A stretch of DNA of 64,000 bases, from contig JAPYMA010003011.1 of the NCBI GenBank assembly GCA_035041965.1, positions 524,215 through 588,214 of the forward strand. The letters are read 5' to 3'. Within the stretch, counting starts at the first letter, position 1. The number at the start of each line of letters is the position of its first letter. This DNA is from Anisakis pegreffii. Its lineage: Eukaryota; Nematoda; Chromadorea; Rhabditida; Anisakidae. The notes beneath the pieces were generated by a model. The model searched no databases, was not told the origin of the DNA, and saw only the letters and a list, made by a program, of their open reading frames with translations. Shown here piece by piece: positions 63,011 through 64,000 of this stretch. The position numbers and the translations under genes were made by a program.

Positions 63011-64000
63011 ACATAATCAATACTGTCAACTGGATATCAATATAAACTCAAAAACTGTAATATCACGTTGAATTTTGAAAGCTGAATATGACTTCAGGCT
63101 ATCTGGATTATAATGAGTATCAGTGGTTAGCGGATAATGATGACGATTAACCGTATGGATTACAATTATAGCATTATAATAACATTAAACTGTATTATAA
63201 GTTGGATGTTGCACATAAAGAAACAACAGTTCATTATAAGGTTCTACACTGGTCGTAACTCGTAACTACACAACATACTACATAATGCAAATAACATCCT
63301 ACTTATTATGTACGAATGACAGAACTTTTTAATTCTGCCGTTGATGACAAATAATTCCACCAGCCTAATACAGTTCAGATTGCTAAAATCAAGACGGCAT
63401 TTAGTTGGTATACATTTTCATAGTTGAAGTCAGACGGAACATGACAAATTGTGAAAATGAGAACATGATATGCATGTTTATCACCCCGTACATGCAACAT
63501 TAGCAACTCGAATCGTAGTAAATGATGTTACTTGGTGATATTTTTTGATTTAATATACAACATGTTTGATGATTCTATTCGGTTCCTTTCAGGAATTCGA
63601 TCGGTGTAAATCGCAAATTATATTTACCATACTTATATCATTATAATTTAAGATTATAATCAAAAGTACGATCAAAATCAGAAATATAATCAAAAATTAC
63701 GATGAAGTCAATCAATAATCAAAGTAATATCAAAACAATCATTCAAAATATCATTCAAACAAAACAATATTACCCTCGAACAAATCGAGGCTGATCTGCC
63801 ACAGAGCGAGAAGCGACCAGAGCAGGTGAAGTGACGTCATATAAGCCACAAAACGTTTTAAGACTTCTCATCATACCATCAGTCATTCGAACGTAATGAA
63901 AACATCGTTACATTCCCATAGTGTGCTCGTTACATTGTTACATTCAAAACATACGGAAACCATGATATCTTTCCATTCTATCCATGTTTCTAACTATATG
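63011..64000. other. Right-edge spacer, no supported gene
   Basis: AT-rich sequence with ATAATCAAAA-type low complexity at 63640-63770. I see no gene, RNA gene or clear promoter. Confidence 0.5.

Overview
The window looks like nuclear DNA of a nematode. It is AT-rich, its genes are split into many short exons with mostly small GT-AG introns, and candidate 3' splice sites sit just upstream of several start codons, as expected where spliced leaders are added in trans. One gene also closely resembles SPD-5, a centrosome scaffold protein known from Caenorhabditis. I cannot name the species.

Layout. On the minus strand: the 5' end of an M-Ras type GTPase (1-488), a complete syntaxin-16 Qa-SNARE (4233-6259, 5 exons), a complete 31-exon DDX60-type Ski2-like helicase of about 1783 residues (11802-25813) with two unexplained phase-compatible Cys-containing exons just downstream (11401-11745), and a complete 26-exon coiled-coil gene of about 1143 residues (48532-58808) that I read as a divergent SPD-5 relative. 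On the plus strand: a possible two-exon small membrane protein (8213-8782), a CoREST-like ELM2/SANT co-repressor (32626-37646), and a 73-residue G-protein gamma subunit ending in a CaaX box (41926-42307).

Between the genes lie repeats. 27.2-32 kb holds a satellite family in both orientations, including a recent array with a 400-bp unit, next to two decayed coding fragments (caspase-like and RING-like). 38-40.6 kb holds a perfect hairpin, a decayed non-LTR reverse transcriptase and a tRNA-like relic. 46.9-47.9 kb holds an old duplication with a long pre-miRNA-like hairpin. 60.8-63 kb holds a TATA-box start with a tiny first exon, then GC-rich minisatellite and microsatellite DNA and a 200-bp foldback.

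The genes do not form one pathway. They cover Ras signalling, trans-Golgi/endosome fusion, an antiviral-type or RNA helicase, chromatin repression, heterotrimeric G-protein signalling and centrosome assembly. Exon boundaries were placed by hand from splice consensus, reading phase and family alignment from memory. The DDX60, SPD-5-like, syntaxin and G-gamma models stay in phase through every junction. The CoREST model has two unresolved junctions.
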